From NCBI GenBank assembly GCA_030524665.1, contig JAUNGL010000004.1:2957-56224 (forward strand): a DNA stretch of 53,268 nt, written 5' to 3'. Within the stretch, counting starts at the first letter, position 1. Each line of letters starts with the position of its first letter. This DNA is from Lachnospiraceae bacterium (GTDB lineage Bacteria > Bacillota > Clostridia > Lachnospirales > Lachnospiraceae). Positions 1-9,876 of this stretch are shown here, in pieces. The translations under genes were made by a program, and so were the position numbers. The notes beneath the pieces are model-generated. The model saw only the letters and a list, made by a program, of their open reading frames with translations. It was not told the DNA's origin and ran no database searches.

Positions 1-2091
1 AGCTTTTCCTGTCCGGACTGCGGCATCAGTATTGAGGAGATTGAGCCGAGGAGCTTCTCTTTCAACAATCCGTTCGGGGCCTGCCCGGAATGCTATGGAT
101 TGGGATACAAGATGGAGTTTGATGAGGATCTGATGATTCCGGATAAGTCACTGAGTATCCTTCAGGGGGCGATTACAGTGATTGGCTGGCAGTCCTGCGC
201 GGATCCGGGGAGTTTTACCAGAGCGACGCTGGATGCGCTTGCCAGTGAGTACGGGTTTGATCTGGCGACACCATTTCAGGATTATCCGGAAAAGATTCAT
301 GATGTGATTATCCATGGTACGAATGGGCATGAGGTGAAAGTACGTTATAAAGGGCAGCGTGGAGAAGGCGTGTATGATGTGGCGTTCGACGGGCTGATTA
401 AAAATGTGGAGCGGCGTTACCGTGAGACAAGCTCAGATGTGATGAAGCAGGAGTATGAGACATTTATGCGGATTACGCCCTGTAAAATGTGTAAGGGACA
501 GCGTCTGAAAAAGTCAGCTCTGGCTGTGACTGTCTGCGATAAGAATATCTATGAGATTACGGCGATGTCTATAGGGAAGCTTCAGAAGTTTCTGCAGGAG
601 ATGCAGCTGACGGACCAGCAGCAGAAGATTGGAAATCAGGTACTGAAGGAGATCGCAGCGAGGATTGGTTTTCTCGTGGATGTCGGTCTGGAATATCTGA
701 GTCTCGCGAGGGCGACTGGAACTCTGTCCGGCGGGGAGGCCCAGAGAATTCGTCTGGCGACGCAGATCGGGTCGGGGCTCGTAGGAGTTGCCTATATTCT
801 GGACGAGCCGAGTATCGGACTTCATCAGAGAGATAATGATAAGCTGCTGCGTACACTGAATCATCTGAAGGATCTGGGCAATTCCCTGATTGTTGTGGAA
901 CACGACGAGGACACGATGCGGGCGGCTGACTGTGTGATCGATGTTGGACCCGGGGCAGGTGAGCATGGCGGCGAGGTCATCGCGATGGGAACGGCAGAGG
1001 AGATCATGCAGAATGAGAAATCGATCACAGGTGCCTACCTGAGCGGAAGGCTGTGTATTCCGGTGCCGGAAGAGCGGAAAAAACCGATGGGATGGCTGGA
1101 GGTGCGGGGAGCACAGGAGAACAATCTGAAAAAGATCAATGTGAAATTTCCGCTTGGTGTAATGACTTGTGTGACAGGGGTGTCAGGTTCCGGAAAGAGC
1201 TCCCTTGTCAATGAGATTCTGTATAAGCGGTTGGCGAGAGAGCTGAACCGGGCGCGGACGATACCGGGCAAACACACGGATATCATTGGCATTAAGCAGC
1301 TGGACAAGGTGATTAATATTGACCAGTCACCAATTGGACGGACTCCGCGGTCGAATCCGGCCACGTATACAGGAGTATTTGACCAGATTCGGGATTTGTT
1401 TGCCTCGACAGCGGATGCGAAGGCACGCGGATACAAGAAAGGCCGTTTCAGCTTTAATATCAAGGGCGGGCGCTGCGAATCCTGCTGCGGGGACGGTATC
1501 CTGAAGATTGAGATGCATTTCCTGCCGGATGTCTACGTTCCATGCGAGGTCTGCCACGGCAAGCGCTATAACCGTGAGACTCTGGAAGTAAAGTATAAAG
1601 GCAAGACAATCTATGACGTGCTGAATATGACAGTGGAGGAGGCCTTGAAGTTCTTTGATCACGTGCCGTCGATCCGCAGGAAGATCGAAACGCTGAATGA
1701 TGTCGGGCTGTCTTACATCCGTCTTGGTCAGCCGTCCACGACACTGTCCGGCGGAGAGGCACAGAGAATCAAGCTGGCGGCTGAGCTGAGCAGGAGAAGT
1801 ACCGGAAAGACGATCTATATTCTGGATGAGCCGACAACCGGGCTTCATTTTGCGGATGTCCATAAACTGATCGAGATACTGCGGCGTCTCACGGAGGGCG
1901 GAAATACTGTTGTTGTAATCGAGCATAATCTGGATGTGATCAAGACTGCCGATTATATTATTGACATCGGGCCGGAGGGCGGTGACCGCGGAGGAACCGT
2001 GATTGCTTCCGGTACTCCCGAGGAAGTGGCGACATGCCCGCAGTCTTATACGGGACAGTATGTGAAAAAATATATCTCGGAACGAAAGTAA
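1..2091 (+). CDS. uvrA: Excinuclease ABC subunit A, C-terminal 696 residues (5' truncated by window)
   Basis: This is the damage-recognition ATPase of nucleotide excision repair, which acts as a dimer on DNA and loads UvrB. The frame is open from base 1, so the beginning of the gene lies outside the window; the full protein is about 940 residues. Visible elements are a CPDC...CPEC cysteine cluster at the start, CKMCKG, the first ABC signature LSGGEAQRI with [12 protein letters not shown], a second Walker A (SGSGKSS), the zinc-finger cysteines CESC...CEVC, and the second signature [11 protein letters not shown] with [12 protein letters not shown]. Nothing looks broken. The next gene is more than 650 bases away. 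Confidence 0.97.
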   Translation, partial: SFSCPDCGISIEEIEPRSFSFNNPFGACPECYGLGYKMEFDEDLMIPDKSLSILQGAITVIGWQSCADPGSFTRATLDALASEYGFDLATPFQDYPEKIHDVIIHGTNGHEVKVRYKGQRGEGVYDVAFDGLIKNVERRYRETSSDVMKQEYETFMRITPCKMCKGQRLKKSALAVTVCDKNIYEITAMSIGKLQKFLQEMQLTDQQQKIGNQVLKEIAARIGFLVDVGLEYLSLARATGTLSGGEAQRIRLATQIGSGLVGVAYILDEPSIGLHQRDNDKLLRTLNHLKDLGNSLIVVEHDEDTMRAADCVIDVGPGAGEHGGEVIAMGTAEEIMQNEKSITGAYLSGRLCIPVPEERKKPMGWLEVRGAQENNLKKINVKFPLGVMTCVTGVSGSGKSSLVNEILYKRLARELNRARTIPGKHTDIIGIKQLDKVINIDQSPIGRTPRSNPATYTGVFDQIRDLFASTADAKARGYKKGRFSFNIKGGRCESCCGDGILKIEMHFLPDVYVPCEVCHGKRYNRETLEVKYKGKTIYDVLNMTVEEALKFFDHVPSIRRKIETLNDVGLSYIRLGQPSTTLSGGEAQRIKLAAELSRRSTGKTIYILDEPTTGLHFADVHKLIEILRRLTEGGNTVVVIEHNLDVIKTADYIIDIGPEGGDRGGTVIASGTPEEVATCPQSYTGQYVKKYISERK

Positions 2092-2757
2092 TTTGGGAGA
2101 TGTGAAGGAAGTGATCTATCCGGTCCTGCCAAAGACCGGATGGGGCTTCTTCGATGTGCAGTAAAGTCCAGATCCTGTAAAGAATTAACTGCCCGGATAG
2201 ACGAAATAAGAGACAGGAGAGAAGCAGTTTGCAAAGACAAAAAGAAGAAGTCTGACTCGCGTCAGACTTCTTCAGGAAAGAGAAAAATTTGGGTTGAAAA
2301 ATGTTTGCCCTGCGTATGGGATTTCACCCATACAAGTAAATGTTTGAGGGAGTACTTGGCAGCGTGTGGGGGCTGCCAAGTGTGAGTTATGAAATATATT
2401 AGCTGTTCGCTAATATGCTTATAGTCTAATCGAAAAATGTGTTTAAAGTATGTCCAGTTTCTAAAAAAAACGGGAAAATAGTTAAGAAATAATTTAGTGA
2501 ATTCCCATTTCCTACATTTTGTGTTAGAATACCCGTAGCAGTTCAGTTATGCTAAAATTTAGAGACAGACCTTGCAGATTGATACTCAAAGGTATGAAGG
2601 ATGCTGAGGTCTGGATTTTCATTTCCGCATGCAAAGAACCAGACGATGGCGTTTAGGCATGTATCTGGCGGTGTTGTGTGCTGCGGCGTACGTTTAGAAC
2701 GGAACGAAGCGGAGCGGAAACAGATGAAACAATAGATCAGGAAAAGGGGGAGTAAGT
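2092..2757. other. Long gap between uvrA and mreB with five successive hairpins
   Basis: No convincing gene is seen here. Five perfect or near-perfect stems follow one another: 2118-2125/2134-2141, 2244-2256/2261-2273 (13 bp), 2314-2320/2327-2333, 2354-2363/2372-2381 and 2396-2403/2409-2416. None is followed by a U-tract on the + strand. The 13-bp stem is followed by TTTTTGTCTTT on the minus strand, so it resembles a minus-strand terminator. The right part carries a candidate mreB promoter and leader. A possible 81-codon ORF at 2140-2385 runs through the stems and looks spurious. Confidence 0.6.
2502..2530 (+). promoter_or_regulatory. Candidate promoter for mreB
   Basis: TTCCCA at 2502-2507 and TAGAAT at 2525-2530 are separated by 17 bases, and TGT just before the -10 makes it an extended -10. 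The -35 matches consensus in only four of six bases. It would give a leader of about 220 nt, in which CAGACCT (2566-2572) can pair with AGGTCTG (2607-2613) ahead of a GATTTTCATTT stretch. Confidence 0.4.
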
Positions 2758-3762
2758 ATGGCAGCGTCCGATGTAGGAATTGATCTTGGAACTTCCAGCA
2801 TATTGGTGTATGTCAGAGGTAAGGGTGTCGTTTTGAAGGAACCGTCTGTAGTTGCCTATGACCGGGATACGAACAGGATTAAAGCGATCGGGGAGGAAGC
2901 GCGTTTGATGTTGGGACGTACACCGGGAAATGTAGTGGCAGTTCATCCGGTGAGCAAAGGAGTAGTTTCCGATTATATAGTAACAGAGCAGATGCTGAAG
3001 CATTTTATACAGAAAGCGATCGGCAAGATGTCTTTCCGGAAACCAAGGGTAAGTATCAGTGTGCCGAGCAACGTCACCGAAGTGGAGAAAAAGGCCGTGG
3101 AGGATGCGGCTTATCAGGCTGGTGCGCGGGAAGTACATATTATAGAGGAACCGATTGCAGCAGCGATTGGAGCCGGGATTGATATTTCCAGACCGTGCGG
3201 AAACATGGTTGTGGATATTGGAGGCGGTACCTGTGATATTGCGGTGCTTTCTATGGATGGAATCGTGGTCAGCTCTTCGATTAAGATTGCAGGAGATGAC
3301 TTTGACGATGCAATTGTGAAATATGTCCGGAAAAAATACGGTCTGATGATTGCAGAGCAGACGGCAGAGGAAATCAAGATTGCGATCGGAACGGCTTTTG
3401 AGAAGCCGGAGCCGAAGGTGATGGAGGTCAAGGGGCGCGATATCGTGACAGGACTTCCGAAGACGATCCGGGTGACTTCCGAGGATACGCGGGATGCACT
3501 GAAGGAAGTGACCGGGCAGATTGTGGATGCCGTTCACAGTGTTTTGGAACGGACACCGCCGGAGCTGGCCTCTGATGTCGTGGATCGTGGAATTGTCCTG
3601 ACCGGAGGAGGAGCGCTTCTGAGTGGTCTGGAGGAACTGATTGAAGCGAGAACCGGAATTAATACGATGACGGCGGAGGATCCGATGACAGCAGTGGCAG
3701 TTGGGACAGGACGGTTTGTGGAAATGATGTCAGGCAACGGGAAAATGGTGGATGAAAAGTAA
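2758..3762 (+). CDS. mreB: Rod shape-determining protein, MreB/Mbl family
   Basis: This is a bacterial actin homologue that forms membrane-associated filaments and guides the elongation peptidoglycan machinery. At 334 residues it has the family's usual length. The phosphate-1 loop DLGTSS is at residues 9-14, phosphate-2 VDIGGGTCD at about 152-160, and the adenosine motif LTGGGALL near 288. A strong purine-rich ribosome binding site (AAAAGGGGGAG) precedes the ATG. The usual mreC and mreD do not follow; recD2 is next, 26 bases downstream. The protein could equally be an Mbl or MreBH paralogue, since the sequence alone does not separate them. Confidence 0.93.
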   Translation: MAASDVGIDLGTSSILVYVRGKGVVLKEPSVVAYDRDTNRIKAIGEEARLMLGRTPGNVVAVHPVSKGVVSDYIVTEQMLKHFIQKAIGKMSFRKPRVSISVPSNVTEVEKKAVEDAAYQAGAREVHIIEEPIAAAIGAGIDISRPCGNMVVDIGGGTCDIAVLSMDGIVVSSSIKIAGDDFDDAIVKYVRKKYGLMIAEQTAEEIKIAIGTAFEKPEPKVMEVKGRDIVTGLPKTIRVTSEDTRDALKEVTGQIVDAVHSVLERTPPELASDVVDRGIVLTGGGALLSGLEELIEARTGINTMTAEDPMTAVAVGTGRFVEMMSGNGKMVDEK

Positions 3763-3788
3763 GAATCAGGGAGAGACGCAGGAAGCAT

Positions 3789-5996
3789 ATGGAGAGTTTG
3801 GAAGGATATGTGGATCATATCATTTTTCGAAATCAGGATAATGGCTATACGGTTCTGATAGTGTCTGCAGGACAGGATGAGATTACCTGCGTGGGCAGTC
3901 TGGCCTGCGTAAATGAGGGGGAGCGGATTGCCGCACAGGGACAGTATATTTCGCATGCAACCTACGGGGAGCAGTTTAAAATAGAGTCTTATGAGATAAA
4001 AACACCGGAGGATGAGGAGTCGATTGAACGGTATCTCGGTTCCGGTGCCATCAAAGGAGTAGGAACTTCTCTGGCTGCGCGGATTGTGCGGAGATTCCAC
4101 GATGATACCTTCCGTATTATTGAGGAGGAGCCGGAACGCCTGGCCGAGATTAAGGGGATCAGTGAACGAAAAGCACGTGAAATTGCTGATCAGGTATATG
4201 AAAAGCGTGATATGCGGAAAGCAATGATATTTTTGCAGAAGTACGGAATCACGACCTCACTGAGCGTGAAAATATATCAGCAGTACGGAGCGGAAATTTA
4301 TCGTGTGATACAGGAAAATCCATACCGCCTTGCAGATGACATTTCCGGTGTGGGGTTTAAGATTGCAGATGAGATTGCCAAACAGGCGGGAATCCAGTCA
4401 GATTCGGAGTACCGGATCAAGTGTGGGATTCTGTATGTGCTGATGCAGTCATCTTCCGATGGACATGTGTACATTCCCAAAGAAGAACTTGTGAACAGGA
4501 CAGCAGCACTGCTTGGTGTTACACTGGAAAGCCTGGACCAGTATCTTGTGGAGCTCTCCATGGAACATAAAATTGTGGTAAAGACAGAGCAGGATCAACA
4601 GAGGGTTTACACTTCATCGGTTTATCACATGGAACTGAATACGGCAAGGATGCTCTGTGATCTGAATATCACAGGAGCGATTGACGAGACGGTGATTCTG
4701 AAGAAAATTGCAGCGATTGAAAAAGTGACCAGGACATGTCTGGACGAGATGCAGAGGACGGCCGTGATTGAGGCGGTCCGTTGCGGGTTGCTGGTTATTA
4801 CCGGAGGCCCAGGTACTGGTAAAACTACGACCATCAATACTCTGATTTCTTATTTTGAATCAGAAGGACTCCAACTGCTTCTGGCAGCACCGACGGGCAG
4901 AGCCGCAAAGCGTATGACAGAAGCAACCGGATACGAATCCAAAACGATACATCGCCTGCTGGAAGTCGCTGCCGGACAGGAGGGAAAGGGCGGTTTTGAA
5001 CGGAATGCCCAGAATCCACTGGAGGCGGATGTCATCATTATTGATGAAATGTCTATGGTGGATATTTATCTGATGCATGCGCTTCTCGATGCAGTGACCG
5101 TAGGAACACGTTTGATTATGGTAGGGGATGTGAACCAGCTCCCATCTGTCGGTCCCGGCAGTGTTCTGAAGGATATTATAGATTCCGGATGTATTCAGGT
5201 AGTCCGGCTGAACCGAATCTTCCGTCAGGCATCCGAGAGCGATATTGTAGTGAATGCACATAAAATCAATCGGGGAGAGCGTGTGACACTGGACAATAAG
5301 AGCAGGGATTTCTTTTTTCTGAAGCGGCAGGATGCAAATGTGATCATCAGTATTGTCATACAGCTCGTCCGTGAGAAAATGCCCCGGTATGTGGATGCAT
5401 CGGTTTATGATATCCAGGTGCTGACACCGATGCGGAAGGGATTGCTGGGCGTAGAGCGCCTGAACCGGATTTTGCAGGAATATCTGAATCCGCCTTCCAG
5501 GGAGAAAAAGGAATACGAGCATGGAAATACGCTGTTCCGCGAAGGGGACAAGGTCATGCAGATCAAAAATAATTATCAGATCGAATGGGAAATCCGCGGG
5601 AAATATGGAATACCTGTCGAAAAAGGGCTTGGGATTTTTAATGGCGATATGGGAATCGTGCGTGAGATCAATCTGCATACGGAACGAGTGACAGTGGAAT
5701 TTGATGAACAGCGGATGGTAGAATATCCGTTTGCAGGTCTGGATGAACTGGAGCATGCGTATGCTGTTACGATTCATAAGTCACAGGGAAGTGAGTATCC
5801 GGCGGTAGTGATTCCTCTGCTAACAGGGCCGAAGATGTTGATGAACCGGAATTTGCTGTATACGGCAGTGACGCGTGCGCGGAAATGTGTGACACTCGTT
5901 GGTGATGCAGATACTTTTGAGCAGATGATTGCAAACACGATGGAGCAGCACCGCTATACGACACTGGCGCAGAGAATTCAGGAGCTTGCAGGGTAG
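3789..5996 (+). CDS. recD2: RecD2-type ATP-dependent 5'-3' DNA helicase
   Basis: This is a superfamily 1B helicase of the RecD2 type, found in bacteria as a stand-alone enzyme without RecBC and linked to DNA repair and replication-fork maintenance. The N-terminal OB-like region is followed by helix-hairpin-helix repeats (roughly residues 80-200). Walker A GGPGTGKTTT lies near residue 338, Walker B IIIDEMSMVD near 418, and the C-terminal motif TIHKSQGSEYPAV near 660. The length of 735 residues is typical. It lies 26 bases after mreB and is probably co-transcribed. The ATG at 3789 has only a weak GGAAG-type ribosome binding site. Confidence 0.95.
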   Translation: MESLEGYVDHIIFRNQDNGYTVLIVSAGQDEITCVGSLACVNEGERIAAQGQYISHATYGEQFKIESYEIKTPEDEESIERYLGSGAIKGVGTSLAARIVRRFHDDTFRIIEEEPERLAEIKGISERKAREIADQVYEKRDMRKAMIFLQKYGITTSLSVKIYQQYGAEIYRVIQENPYRLADDISGVGFKIADEIAKQAGIQSDSEYRIKCGILYVLMQSSSDGHVYIPKEELVNRTAALLGVTLESLDQYLVELSMEHKIVVKTEQDQQRVYTSSVYHMELNTARMLCDLNITGAIDETVILKKIAAIEKVTRTCLDEMQRTAVIEAVRCGLLVITGGPGTGKTTTINTLISYFESEGLQLLLAAPTGRAAKRMTEATGYESKTIHRLLEVAAGQEGKGGFERNAQNPLEADVIIIDEMSMVDIYLMHALLDAVTVGTRLIMVGDVNQLPSVGPGSVLKDIIDSGCIQVVRLNRIFRQASESDIVVNAHKINRGERVTLDNKSRDFFFLKRQDANVIISIVIQLVREKMPRYVDASVYDIQVLTPMRKGLLGVERLNRILQEYLNPPSREKKEYEHGNTLFREGDKVMQIKNNYQIEWEIRGKYGIPVEKGLGIFNGDMGIVREINLHTERVTVEFDEQRMVEYPFAGLDELEHAYAVTIHKSQGSEYPAVVIPLLTGPKMLMNRNLLYTAVTRARKCVTLVGDADTFEQMIANTMEQHRYTTLAQRIQELAG

Positions 5997-6056
5997 ACGG
6001 AAGGATCGGAAGGTCAGATTAAGTACGGCTGACGGGGAGAGAGTCAGGGTATTTAT

Positions 6057-6938
6057 GTGAATAAATTTGAGAAAGAAAAAAGCATTTGGGATCCATCCGG
6101 TAATATCGAAAGATGTAAAGCCTGGAAACCTTTACATAAGAAAAAGGAATCTGAAAATACCGGGATCAGAAAAAGGAAGCAATGGAAGGAAAGAATCACA
6201 GCAGCAGGGCGCCTGATGAGCGGTCTGCTTTATCCGCCTCATTGTCCTGTATGCGATACGATTCTTCCACTGAATGGTGCGAAGATATGTTCCGTATGTG
6301 AGAAGACTTTGCCGTGGGTTGTCCAGCCCTGTTGTATGAAATGCGGAAAGATGATCGGGGATCCGGGGAAGGAATACTGTGATGATTGCCTGCGGGTTCG
6401 GCATGTTTATGATCAGGGTAAGGCGATTTTCCAATATACGGGGAGGCTGCGGGCTTCTGTCGGCAGAATAAAATCTGGCAGCAGGAGGGAATATCTGGAT
6501 TACTATGCGGATATTATGGCAGAATGTGGACAAAAATGGCTGACGCTGTGGAAACCGGATGTGATAATACCCGTGCCGATGTACTGGAAAAAGAAGAACC
6601 GGAGAGGTTATAACCAGTCTGAAATCCTGGCAGAAAAAATAAGCAGAAGAACTGGTATCAGTGTCATGGCAAATGCAGTTAGAAAAGTACGCGATACAAG
6701 GGCACAAAAGGAGCTGACGACTGCAGACAGAAGGAAGAATCTGAAAGGTGCTTTCGAACTTCAAAGGAAGCTCTCTGATATCAGAACCGTTTTGATTATT
6801 GATGATATCTATACAACGGGAAGTACTGTGGATGAGCTGGCAAAGACTCTGAAAAGGGAGGGAGTCCTTCGTGTATATTTTCTGACACTCTGCATTGGAA
6901 AAGGCAAAAAGGCGATATACATTGATGGGAAAATGTGA
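6057..6938 (+). CDS. comF: ComF family phosphoribosyltransferase-like protein
   Basis: This is a ComF/GntX family protein, associated in other Firmicutes with DNA uptake and transformation, although its biochemical role is poorly known. It has an N-terminal zinc-ribbon-like region with CPVC, CSVC, CMKC and CDDC pairs (about residues 64-118) and a C-terminal type I phosphoribosyltransferase fold with a PRPP loop, IIDDIYTTGST, near residue 245. The GTG start at 6057 leaves a basic extension of about 50 residues not usual for the family and has a poorly spaced ribosome binding site. An internal start near Met53 (LMSGLLYPPHC) is possible. It sits between recD2 and cdaA. Confidence 0.88.
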   Translation: MNKFEKEKSIWDPSGNIERCKAWKPLHKKKESENTGIRKRKQWKERITAAGRLMSGLLYPPHCPVCDTILPLNGAKICSVCEKTLPWVVQPCCMKCGKMIGDPGKEYCDDCLRVRHVYDQGKAIFQYTGRLRASVGRIKSGSRREYLDYYADIMAECGQKWLTLWKPDVIIPVPMYWKKKNRRGYNQSEILAEKISRRTGISVMANAVRKVRDTRAQKELTTADRRKNLKGAFELQRKLSDIRTVLIIDDIYTTGSTVDELAKTLKREGVLRVYFLTLCIGKGKKAIYIDGKM

Positions 6939-6944
6939 TATAAT
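6916..6944 (+). promoter_or_regulatory. Candidate promoter for the cdaA operon
   Basis: TATACA at 6916-6921 and a perfect TATAAT at 6939-6944 are separated by 17 bases, with TGA immediately before the -10 (extended -10). It overlaps the end of comF and lies 65 bases before cdaA, so cdaA-cdaR-HPr can be transcribed independently of the genes upstream. Confidence 0.6.
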
Positions 6945-7008
6945 AAAATGAATTGAGGTAAAAGCACAGGATATTATTTACATAGGGGTTCTGGAAAGGA
7001 GAAACGGA

Positions 7009-7884
7009 ATGAGCAGCGTGAGATTGTGGCTGAAAACCACTGTTGCATGGTTTGCCCGGCCGACAATGGGTATTACGTTTACGGACGTATTGGAGATTTT
7101 CATTCTGGCATTTCTCGCATACAGCTTGCTGCTCTGGATCAAGAATACCAGAGCATGGACACTGCTGAAGGGGATTATGGTGCTGGTCATCTGCGTCTCT
7201 TTTGTCTATCTGCTGAGGATGGAGACGCTGATTTATATAGTGAACAGGGGAATTGATATTGCGATTATGGCAGCTCTTATTATTTTTCAGCCGGAGCTGC
7301 GGCGGGCTTTGGAACAGTTGGGAGAGAAACAGATTGTATCCTCACTGATCCCGCTGGATACTTCCAGGACCGTTACGGAGCGGTTCAGCGATAAGACGGT
7401 GAACGAGATTGTGAAGGGTACTGTGGAGATGGCGCGTGTTAAGACTGGGGCACTGATTGTCATTGAACAGAACGTTACGCTGCGCGATTATGAGCGGACG
7501 GGTATTGTACTGGATTCAGTAGTGACAAGTCAGTTACTGATTAATATTTTCGAACACAATACTCCGCTGCATGATGGTGCAATCATAGTGAAGGGCAATC
7601 GTATCACCGCGGCGACATGTTATCTTCCTCTTTCTGACAATATGCTTCTCAGCAAGGAACTGGGGACAAGACACCGGGCCGGAGTCGGAATCAGTGAGGT
7701 GACAGATTCACTTACGATTATTGTATCGGAAGAGACAGGACATATTTCCATTGCATATAAAGGAGAATTGAAAAGGAATGTAACAGCGGACGTTCTTCGG
7801 GAGCAGCTTGTGATCCTTCAGAACAAGTCTGTGGCCCCAAAGAAGATCAGGCTGTGGAAAGGCTGGAACAGGAATGAAGTATAA
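7009..7884 (+). CDS. cdaA: Membrane diadenylate cyclase CdaA (c-di-AMP synthase)
   Basis: It condenses two ATP molecules into cyclic di-AMP, an essential second messenger for potassium, osmotic and cell-wall control. The N-terminal part holds hydrophobic membrane helices (about residues 22-100). The DisA_N catalytic domain follows, with HDGA at about 187-190 and the GTRHRAG motif at about 218-224, both needed for catalysis. The length of 291 residues is near the family norm. The GGAAAGGAG ribosome binding site supports the ATG at 7009. It overlaps cdaR by 11 bases, as in many Firmicutes. Confidence 0.97.
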   Translation: MSSVRLWLKTTVAWFARPTMGITFTDVLEIFILAFLAYSLLLWIKNTRAWTLLKGIMVLVICVSFVYLLRMETLIYIVNRGIDIAIMAALIIFQPELRRALEQLGEKQIVSSLIPLDTSRTVTERFSDKTVNEIVKGTVEMARVKTGALIVIEQNVTLRDYERTGIVLDSVVTSQLLINIFEHNTPLHDGAIIVKGNRITAATCYLPLSDNMLLSKELGTRHRAGVGISEVTDSLTIIVSEETGHISIAYKGELKRNVTADVLREQLVILQNKSVAPKKIRLWKGWNRNEV

Positions 7885-9190
7885 ATTTACCAGAAATCTC
7901 GGATTGAAGCTGCTGTCTCTGGCAGTGGCATTCCTGATATGGCTCCTGGTTGCTAACATTAATAACCCTGTAACGTCCCAATTATATAAAGATGTAAAGG
8001 TAAAAACGATTAATCAGGAGAGTGTAACAGATATTGACAAGGTATTTGATGTGATAGAAGGAGATACTGTTACACTGAAGGTTACGGAGCGAACCAGAGT
8101 GCTCCAGTCACTCAAGAAAGATGATTTTGAGGTGATAGCCGATCTGGAGGCCATGAATGAGATGAATGCAATCCCATTGTACGTCACCTGTGACAATTTG
8201 ATGGTTACCTGGGATGAGATTGAAATATATCCTTCTACCATGAAGGTACAGCTTGAACAGAAAAAACAGAGTGAATTTGTGATATCCGTATCTACTTCCG
8301 GACAGGTGGCAAAAGGATACGAGGTCGGGACCACAGAGGTGCTTCAGGGCAAAACCGTACAGATTGCCGGACCGGAAAGTATGCTGAAGAAAATCGGCAG
8401 AGTCGTTGCAGCAGTTTCGGTAAATAATCTTCAGGAGGATCAGGTACTTCAGGCTGCACTGACTGTGTATGATAAGAATGATGAGCAGTTCACACCCAGT
8501 GAGATGGAACGAATTGAGATTAAGAATTCGTCAGGTGTGCTGATTTCGGATAATAAAGTAGATGTCAGGGTTACTTTGTGGGAGGTCATGAACGATATAC
8601 CGGTTCAGGTAGAAACTGTTGGCACTCCTGCAGAAGGATACCGTATCACCAAGATTTCTACGGTTCCTGTTACCGTAAATCTTGTGGGAACGCCGGAAGC
8701 TCTGGCAGAGATCAACGGAAAGATCGTATTGAAAGCTCCTGTTTCTGTGGAAGGAGCCAGTGAGACCATCACACAGGATCTGGATATTACAGAGACACTG
8801 GCGGATGATGCTGAGCTCAGACTGGTGGAAGGCGCTGAGCCAACGGTTACCGTGACTGTGCAGATTGAGAAAATCGGCGATCGCACAATGGAGATACCGC
8901 TTACGAGTCTGGAGCTTCTAAACAGGCCGAAAGATATGACACTGACATTTTCTCCGCCGGATGCGATTCCTATACGGATTCATTCGGACGATGAGAGCGT
9001 GTACAGTATCAAAACCGAGGATATTACAGGAACAATTGATTTGAGCCAATGCGAGAAGGCAGGAAGCTATGAGATACCTGTAGAACTGAAACTTCCGGAC
9101 GGATATGAACTGGTTTCGGAAGTGACGATAGTGGTTACCTCTGAAAACAGTACTTCACAGAATGGGACCGGAACAAATACGGAGGAATAA
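7874..9190 (+). CDS. cdaR: CdaR, YbbR-domain regulator of CdaA
   Basis: This is a membrane-anchored extracytoplasmic protein that binds and modulates CdaA. One N-terminal transmembrane helix (about residues 10-28, LKLLSLAVAFLIWLLV) is followed by about four YbbR repeats spanning most of the protein, with typical strings such as VTVNLVGTPEAL. The C-terminus ends in a short Ser/Thr/Asn-rich tail. The start at 7874 overlaps the end of cdaA, implying translational coupling. In Bacilli the third gene of this locus is glmM; here an HPr gene follows instead. Confidence 0.93.
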   Translation: MKYKFTRNLGLKLLSLAVAFLIWLLVANINNPVTSQLYKDVKVKTINQESVTDIDKVFDVIEGDTVTLKVTERTRVLQSLKKDDFEVIADLEAMNEMNAIPLYVTCDNLMVTWDEIEIYPSTMKVQLEQKKQSEFVISVSTSGQVAKGYEVGTTEVLQGKTVQIAGPESMLKKIGRVVAAVSVNNLQEDQVLQAALTVYDKNDEQFTPSEMERIEIKNSSGVLISDNKVDVRVTLWEVMNDIPVQVETVGTPAEGYRITKISTVPVTVNLVGTPEALAEINGKIVLKAPVSVEGASETITQDLDITETLADDAELRLVEGAEPTVTVTVQIEKIGDRTMEIPLTSLELLNRPKDMTLTFSPPDAIPIRIHSDDESVYSIKTEDITGTIDLSQCEKAGSYEIPVELKLPDGYELVSEVTIVVTSENSTSQNGTGTNTEE

Positions 9191-9193
9191 CTT

Positions 9194-9448
9194 ATGGTTA
9201 GTGAACGGATCGTCATCGAGAACCACATGGGATTACATTTACGGCCGGCAGGAGAACTTTGCAAGAAGGCAATGGAGTATGAGTCGAAGATCATGATTCA
9301 TTTCCGGGACCGGGAATTTAATGCAAAAAGCGTCCTGGGAGTATTGAGTGCCTGCATACAGCAGTCAGATGAGATAGAGCTTGTATGCAGTGGGCCAGAT
9401 GAAGTGGAAGCACTGAAAGCACTGGTGGAGGTACTCCGGGAAGAATAA
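9194..9448 (+). CDS. ptsH: HPr family phosphocarrier protein
   Basis: It is an 84-residue protein of the HPr fold, which passes phosphate from enzyme I to sugar-specific PTS enzymes and, in Firmicutes, acts in carbon catabolite control when phosphorylated on Ser46. The catalytic histidine is in GLHLRPA (residues 13-19), with Leu in place of the common Ala. The Ser46 region is conserved as KSVLGVLS, which argues against a Crh paralogue, since Crh lacks the histidine. It starts three bases after the cdaR stop; the GGAGG ribosome binding site lies inside the cdaR end. A strong terminator follows. No other PTS gene is in the window. Confidence 0.9.
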   Translation: MVSERIVIENHMGLHLRPAGELCKKAMEYESKIMIHFRDREFNAKSVLGVLSACIQQSDEIELVCSGPDEVEALKALVEVLREE

Positions 9449-9493
9449 AATAGTTCGCATGCAGAATGGAACTGGCTGACAGGAAGAATGAGA

Positions 9494-9548
9494 GCAGGAG
9501 CAGGTGAAGGCGAGGAGAGATTCGGCGGAGCTGCTCCTGCAGTTTTTT
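9494..9548 (+). terminator. Rho-independent terminator of cdaA-cdaR-HPr
   Basis: GCAGGAGCAG (9494-9503) pairs perfectly with CTGCTCCTGC (9531-9540) and is followed by AGTTTTTTG. The 27-base loop is long but purine-rich. Confidence 0.85.
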
Positions 9549-9844
9549 GTATTGAAATCAGAGACCAAAGAATATTTTGGGAATATTGGGCGGAGGAAAA
9601 GAAGTGGGTTGCTTTTATGGAAAAAATGGGTTAAGAGGAGCGTGTATGGGAGCAGGTGCTTTTCTTCTTACAACAGTACCGACGGGTAAAAGGAATCCTC
9701 GCGGGACAGTGAAAAGTAGCAAAGTGGAACAATGGGATGATCTGCGTATGGCAGCATGAGGGTGGGGTGAAACGAGAACAGGATGAAATAGTGAGTGATC
9801 TGTATGGATAAGGATGAAATGGCATATTTTTGTTGGTATATCAA

Positions 9845-9876
9845 AAGAGGACGCTGTGTAATGTCAGCGTCCTCTT
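9845..9876 (-). terminator. Terminator of the minus-strand L,D-transpeptidase gene
   Basis: A perfect 12-bp stem (9845-9856/9865-9876, AAGAGGACGCTG) with an 8-base loop lies 48 bases past the minus-strand stop codon. On the minus strand it is followed by TTTTGATAT; on the + strand by only TTAAAATTTT. Confidence 0.75.

Noticed and set aside
2140-2385. 81-codon ORF after uvrA
   Set aside because: It runs through several perfect hairpins, has a Lys/Arg-rich low-quality sequence and no proper ribosome binding site.
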